From Bacteroidota bacterium (GTDB lineage Bacteria > Bacteroidota > Bacteroidia > B-17B0 > Aurantibacillaceae): DNA of 64,000 nt. Of this stretch, positions 59,254 through 64,000 are shown one piece after another; the first letter of the stretch is position 1; each line of letters begins with the position of its first letter. The stretch lies in the NCBI GenBank assembly GCA_013298715.1, contig JAAFIQ010000002.1, positions 1 to 64,000 of the forward strand. Direction: 5' to 3'. Under the pieces are notes generated by a model, which worked only from the letters and a program-made list of their open reading frames with translations, was not told the DNA's origin and searched no databases. The position numbers and the translations under genes were made by a program.

Positions 59254-59887
59254 ATCAAAAATGGATTTGAAATTTTTTCTTGTCCAATCGTAGTAGCTAG
59301 TCCGTGGCCTGAGTAAACCTTTGTTTCATCAGGCAACACAAGCAACTTGTTTTTTATAGAGTTAATTAGCGTTTCGTGATTCCCCATTGGTAAATCACTT
59401 CGCCCAATGCTCCCATTAAACAGAACATCGCCACTTATTAATAATTTATTTTCTTTATTAAAAAAACTTAAACTACCTGGTGAATGGCCAGGTGTGTGAA
59501 TGGCTTTAAACTCATAATTGCCAAGTTTAATAATTTCATTTTCATTAATAAAGTTAATAGGCTGTGGCGAGGGCGAGCAATTAACGCCATAAATTCTGGC
59601 ACTATCCATTAGTTTATCTATAAAAAATAATTCGGTTTTATGTAAACTAGGTAACAAGCCGTAGGTGTCAAGAATAAATTTATTTCCTAGTATATGATCA
59701 ATGTGCGCATGCGTGAGGATGAATTGTTCTAAAACTATTTTTTTTCAGATACGAAGTTTTTAAATTCTTGTTCTTCTGAATTATTATGCATTCCAGCATC
59801 AAATAAAATCGCTTGTTGTTTATCATTATAAACAAGGTAACTATTTTGCTGAAACGGATTACACGTAAAAGTTTTTAAATAGAGCAT
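59250..59887 (-). pseudogene. MBL-fold metallo-hydrolase split by a one-base frame change at an A8 tract
   Basis: Frame 1 from the ATG at 59887: MLYLKTFTCNPFQQNSYLVYNDKQQAILFDAGMHNNSEEQEFKNFVSEKK-stop; the next frame continues IVLEQFILTHAHIDHILGNKFILDTYGLLPSLHKTE... (ORF 59250..59657). Confidence 0.8.
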
Positions 59888-59890
59888 GAA

Positions 59891-61390
59891 TTAATTTTGA
59901 GAGTTAAACGTTATTGTAAATGAAACACCTTTATTATTTTCAACCTTCATTTTACCTTGAATTTGTTCTACCAAGCCTTCAATAATTTCTAATCCTAACG
60001 AGCCTGTATTTTTTTTTGAGTAATCAAATCCTGGCCCATTATCTGAAATGGTAAGTTGTCCAGAGTTAGCTCCACATTTAAGAGCTACTTTTATTTGACC
60101 ACTTTTATTATTTTTAAAGGCATGTTTAAATGAATTCGTAATTAACTCGTTTGTTATTAATGAAATTGGAATTGCTGTAGAAATATCAAATTCACATTCC
60201 TGAATATCGGTAATAATTTTTATACTTTGATTTACATTCGAAAAACTGGATTGTAATTGATGTAAAACGCTACCTAAAAATTCTTTAATATTTATTGAAC
60301 TAAAATTTTTGGAACTGTATAGTGCTTGGTGTACAAGGGAAATAGAACTTAATCGGTTTTTTGTATCAATAAATAATTGCTCGTGGTAGCTATCTTTTGC
60401 TTTTTGCGATTGAAGATTTACAAGGCTTGTAATAATTGCTAAATTATTTTTTACTCGATGGTGTATTTCCCTTAAAAGTATTTTTTGTTGACTTACAGCT
60501 TTTTCTAGAGCACCTTGCGTCATTTTACGCTCAAAGGTCTCTAAAGCCAATGATACCATCTGGGCGGTTATAAGCGCAAATTGCTGATCTTGCACATGCC
60601 AAATTCTAGGACCTTCAATCTCTTCAAAACATAGAACGCCTATAATTTCGCCTTCAATTCTTAAAGGCACATCCATCATTGCTTTTATATCATTTGGCAT
60701 TAAGTAATTATCAAGAAGTTCTTTTGTTTTTTCATCTGTTAAAACATTACTTGTTACAATAATTTTTTCTGTATCAAAAAGTTTAAAATAATTTGGCGAA
60801 GCAATTCGTATTAAATTATCTTGTGGTACTAACTCTTGTTTTCGCAAATCAAAATTACCAATACATTTTATGGAGGATTTATCTCCTTCATAAATCCAAG
60901 CATTAACGCGTGCTGCCTTTGTAACTCTTGAGGCCATTTGTAAAATTTCAAAAATTGCTTCGTTAAAAAAGCCATCTCTAATTTTTCTTGATTTAGAAAG
61001 TAATTCAATTGAAAGCGTCTTACGAAGAATTTCTAAATCTATAATTTTATTTTTTGTGTTATTTTTTACATGAAGCAAGTAAAATTTTTTAGAATCATGT
61101 TCAACGGTTGAAACTCTTATCCTTACGTTAATTTGACTGCGTGTACTATGTTTCAAATAGGTGTATACCCTATCTTCTTTGTTAGCAACAATTTTTAAAT
61201 CGTCATTTTTAAACGAGGTGGTAAAAACAAAATCTTTAAACGATTTATTTAATAATTCTGTATCATTTATGGCTATTAGTTTGCTAAAGCTGTGATTACA
61301 ATATTGAATTAGATAATTTTCGTTAAGTAATACTACAGCTTCTTTAAATTCTTGAAGCACAACCAGCGATAAATCCAAATCTAAATTCAT
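59891..61390 (-). CDS. Sensor histidine kinase with PAS, GAF and HisKA_2-type domains
   Basis: 'LREIHHRVKNNLAIITSLVNLQSQ', 'LITNELITNSFKHAF', 'LTISDNGPGFDYSKKNTGSLGLEIIEGL'. Confidence 0.9.
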   Translation of the reverse strand: MNLDLDLSLVVLQEFKEAVVLLNENYLIQYCNHSFSKLIAINDTELLNKSFKDFVFTTSFKNDDLKIVANKEDRVYTYLKHSTRSQINVRIRVSTVEHDSKKFYLLHVKNNTKNKIIDLEILRKTLSIELLSKSRKIRDGFFNEAIFEILQMASRVTKAARVNAWIYEGDKSSIKCIGNFDLRKQELVPQDNLIRIASPNYFKLFDTEKIIVTSNVLTDEKTKELLDNYLMPNDIKAMMDVPLRIEGEIIGVLCFEEIEGPRIWHVQDQQFALITAQMVSLALETFERKMTQGALEKAVSQQKILLREIHHRVKNNLAIITSLVNLQSQKAKDSYHEQLFIDTKNRLSSISLVHQALYSSKNFSSINIKEFLGSVLHQLQSSFSNVNQSIKIITDIQECEFDISTAIPISLITNELITNSFKHAFKNNKSGQIKVALKCGANSGQLTISDNGPGFDYSKKNTGSLGLEIIEGLVEQIQGKMKVENNKGVSFTITFNSQN

Positions 61391-61476
61391 GATAAATTAT
61401 TAATAAAAGTAACACATAATTTAGGAGGAACAAAAATTACTTTATTACTAAACTGATTTAATAAGAAATTAAACGT

Positions 61477-62565
61477 TTAACTGTTTATTTCTTGAACAAA
61501 TTGATTGTTTTTTATTGCAATTTGTTGCGCTACATTTTGGCTCATTTCTAAATAGGCCAGTGCTTGTGGGGTAGTTAATTGCATTACCGCTGGCCTTCCA
61601 ATATCCGATGCCTCGCGGATGCTTTGAATAAGAGGAATTTGTGCTAATAGAGGAAAATTTAACTCTTCGCTTAATTGTTTTACACCGTCTTTTCCAAAAA
61701 TATAATATTTGTTGTTTGGTAATTCTTCTGGTGTAAACCAAGCCATATTTTCTACCAAGCCTAAAATGGGTACTTTAATGGCATCTAATTGAAACAATGA
61801 GATTCCTTTTCTTGCATCACTAATTGCCACGGGTTGGGGCGTACACACAATTACAGCACCTGTTAATGGAACTTGGCTACATAAACTTATTTGTATATCC
61901 CCTGTGCCAGGTGGCAAATCAACAATTAAATAATCTAACTCTCCCCAAACCGTATCATAAAATAATTGAGATAATGCTTTTGAAGCCATTGGTCCGCGAA
62001 GTGCTATTGCTTGGTTTGGTGCTGCTAAAAATCCAACAGAATTAATTTTAACTCCATAACTTATAACTGGGCTCATTTTTTTTTGACCGTTAAACTCACC
62101 AGGACCAGGTGCATCGCGCTCAACACCAAACATAATGTGTTGTGAGGGACCATAAATATCTGCATCAACTAAACCTACTTTTGCTCCTTGTTGCGCTAAA
62201 CCCAATGCTAGATTGGCTGCCACCGTGCTTTTTCCTACACCACCTTTGCCACTTGCCACTGCAATTATGTTTTTTACATCACGCAACGTAGTATCATCTT
62301 TTTCTTTTTTAGATGTTACATTTGCCGTCATTTTAATTTTAACTTTTGCTTCTTTATCCACGTAATGCAAAATTGCATTCATGCAAGCATTGTGTATCAT
62401 GTCTTTCATTGGGCATGCAGGCGTTGTAAGTACAACAGTAAAAGAAATTTCTTTATCATTTACTTCAACATCCTTAATCATATTTAAGGTTACTAAATCT
62501 TTTTTTAAGTCAGGATCGTCAACGTATTTAAGCGCATCTAATACTTGTTGGGTTGTAATTTGCAT
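61477..62565 (-). CDS. Mrp/NBP35 (ApbC) family Fe-S carrier ATPase
   Basis: DUF59-like N-terminus; 'IIAVASGKGGVGKSTVAANLALGLAQQGAKVGLVDADIYGPSQ', 'DYLIVDLPPGTGDIQISL'. Confidence 0.95.
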   Translation of the reverse strand: MQITTQQVLDALKYVDDPDLKKDLVTLNMIKDVEVNDKEISFTVVLTTPACPMKDMIHNACMNAILHYVDKEAKVKIKMTANVTSKKEKDDTTLRDVKNIIAVASGKGGVGKSTVAANLALGLAQQGAKVGLVDADIYGPSQHIMFGVERDAPGPGEFNGQKKMSPVISYGVKINSVGFLAAPNQAIALRGPMASKALSQLFYDTVWGELDYLIVDLPPGTGDIQISLCSQVPLTGAVIVCTPQPVAISDARKGISLFQLDAIKVPILGLVENMAWFTPEELPNNKYYIFGKDGVKQLSEELNFPLLAQIPLIQSIREASDIGRPAVMQLTTPQALAYLEMSQNVAQQIAIKNNQFVQEINS

Positions 62566-62641
62566 GGTGTAAAGATAGGAGTTTTTGAGTATTAATTTGG
62601 AAAGATGGTTTGCAGTAAGCTCACAAAAACTATATAATTTA

Positions 62642-64000
62642 TTAGTTAATTTTATAAATAAAGGCCGTTTGATTATCGTTAAGCGGGTTTAACCAATAAA
62701 GTGTTTTATCAATTAGGCTAGGTTCAATAGTAGCTTCGTAGGTTAAGGTGGGAAAACGTTTTTGCAAAGAATCAACCCTGCTTTTTATATTTTCTGCTTG
62801 CCAAAAAACTACATAATTTGGCACTTCGTTTAAAGGTAATTGTTTGCAATAATACATTGCGCTATCTGCGGTATAGTTTTTTGTGATTCCGCAAATAGGC
62901 GACCATTTGCCATAGTAATATAATGCAGGGAGTAAAATATCATTTTCTTTATTACTATCTTCAATCATAAATCCTTTTATGTCTGTTTTAGTGCGCAAGT
63001 AACTCATTGCTTCTACACGATGGCGTTTTGAGTAACTCAACGTTAAAATTGGTAACAAAATTAGATTGATACTTATTACAAAAACTTTACAAAAACGAAA
63101 TAATTTCTGGTTGAATTTATGTTTGTACTTTTCGTAAATAGCAAACATGCCAATTGTACCTGAAATAATTATTAACGGCAAAACAGTCATAACAAAACGT
63201 TCTTGTTTATTTGGAAAATAAGTATGGAAGGCTAGGTATAGCAGAACAGGCCAGAAAATTAAGCCCAATTTTTTCCAAGAATAAAAATAACCACCAAATA
63301 ATACGAAACTTAAAGGAGGAATTAATAAACCAAAAATAAGGTCGAAGTACATGTGCCAATTGTCGGTTCCGTATATGCTTGCATTGTTGATATTGTATTC
63401 TACATAAGCTATAAACTCTGCAAAAGGGCGTTTCCAAATGATAAAATCTACAAGGCCTTGTGTTGTAAATACTACAGCAAAAAATGCAACGGTCATTAAT
63501 AATATATTTTTAAAAGCTGTTTTGTAAATAAGTAGCGCTATACCAATACCTGCAGTTACAAACACAGATTGAAAGCGAATTGAGAAAGCAATACCAAGCC
63601 ATAAGCCTGCAACAACAAATGTTTTCCAGTAAGCTTTTTGTTCTATTGCGAGTTTGTAAATTGCAATTAGTAATGGCGGAACACAAACAAATTCAACTAA
63701 ATTGCGAACGCTCATAAATGGCATAAACCAATAAAAGGTTAATAAAATACCAACGTACCATGCTGTTTTTTTATTGGAGTAATGTTCAGCAATTTTGTAC
63801 CCATATTTAATTATTAACAAGGACCATAACGCGTGAATTAATCTTACCAAAAGCATTTTAAAATGCGGATCAAGTATTCCAATCAATTTAAGAAACTTAA
63901 AAAAGTAAAAATGCAAGCCAATATAAAAGAGTGCATGACCTTCCGGCTGTCTCTCTGGATTTTCATCGGTAGGTAACCAAAAATTAAAATAGCCATCAAC
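62642..64000 (-). CDS. Membrane glycosyltransferase (ALG9/GPI-mannosyltransferase-like), partial at window end
   Basis: The frame stays open past the TTG at 63916 to 64000 (VDGYFNFWLPTDENPERQPEGHALFYIGLHFYFF...); many TM segments; 'YFPNKQERFVMTVLPLIIISGTIGM'. Confidence 0.7.
   Translation of the reverse strand, partial: VDGYFNFWLPTDENPERQPEGHALFYIGLHFYFFKFLKLIGILDPHFKMLLVRLIHALWSLLIIKYGYKIAEHYSNKKTAWYVGILLTFYWFMPFMSVRNLVEFVCVPPLLIAIYKLAIEQKAYWKTFVVAGLWLGIAFSIRFQSVFVTAGIGIALLIYKTAFKNILLMTVAFFAVVFTTQGLVDFIIWKRPFAEFIAYVEYNINNASIYGTDNWHMYFDLIFGLLIPPLSFVLFGGYFYSWKKLGLIFWPVLLYLAFHTYFPNKQERFVMTVLPLIIISGTIGMFAIYEKYKHKFNQKLFRFCKVFVISINLILLPILTLSYSKRHRVEAMSYLRTKTDIKGFMIEDSNKENDILLPALYYYGKWSPICGITKNYTADSAMYYCKQLPLNEVPNYVVFWQAENIKSRVDSLQKRFPTLTYEATIEPSLIDKTLYWLNPLNDNQTAFIYKIN

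Noticed and set aside
61469-61741. Minus-strand 90-aa ORF inside the Mrp gene
   Set aside because: Alternative frame of a clearly coding, strongly conserved ATPase; product looks random.
1-64000. CRISPR arrays, tRNA/rRNA genes, transposases, integrases or prophage structural genes
   Set aside because: None recognised when reading the sequence and ORF translations. Absence was not confirmed with tRNAscan or repeat finders.

Overview
64 kb window from an AT-rich Bacteroidota genome. It encodes mostly chromosomal housekeeping and envelope genes: dnaX, efp, accA, nadC, rlmH, pfkA, nhaA, Mrp/ApbC, ArfB, RluF-like and ProDH. It also carries a heavy load of type IX secretion (T9SS) cargo and accessories: a C25 peptidase (PorU2-like), a PorV/PorQ-family protein, and PKD, VCBS and gliding-motility C-terminal proteins. 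No rRNA, tRNA, CRISPR array or transposase was recognised. The most notable signals are: (1) a four-copy tandem mosaic array of secreted, barrel-like paralogs (4791-8157), whose first copy starts inside the 3' end of a T9SS glycoside-hydrolase-like gene, so one 35-bp stretch encodes both a T9SS C-terminus and a signal peptide; (2) an island-like two-gene AAA-ATPase/DUF4276 (TOPRIM-like) cassette with an ATGA overlap at 39140-40926, a candidate defence system; (3) a poly-C12 tract at the window edge that is in frame with the N-terminus of a fibre/adhesin-like secreted protein, a possible contingency locus; (4) a metallo-beta-lactamase-fold gene split by an A8 homopolymer exactly upstream of its HxHxDH motif; (5) a RimK/RimB-like/AstE-like gene cluster tightly linked to a FAD amino-acid oxidase; (6) a YceI promoter with overlapping palindromes next to a MarR gene; (7) a stand-alone TonB plug protein with no barrel beside an ECF sigma operon. 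Family names come from motif recognition in the translations; no database search was run.
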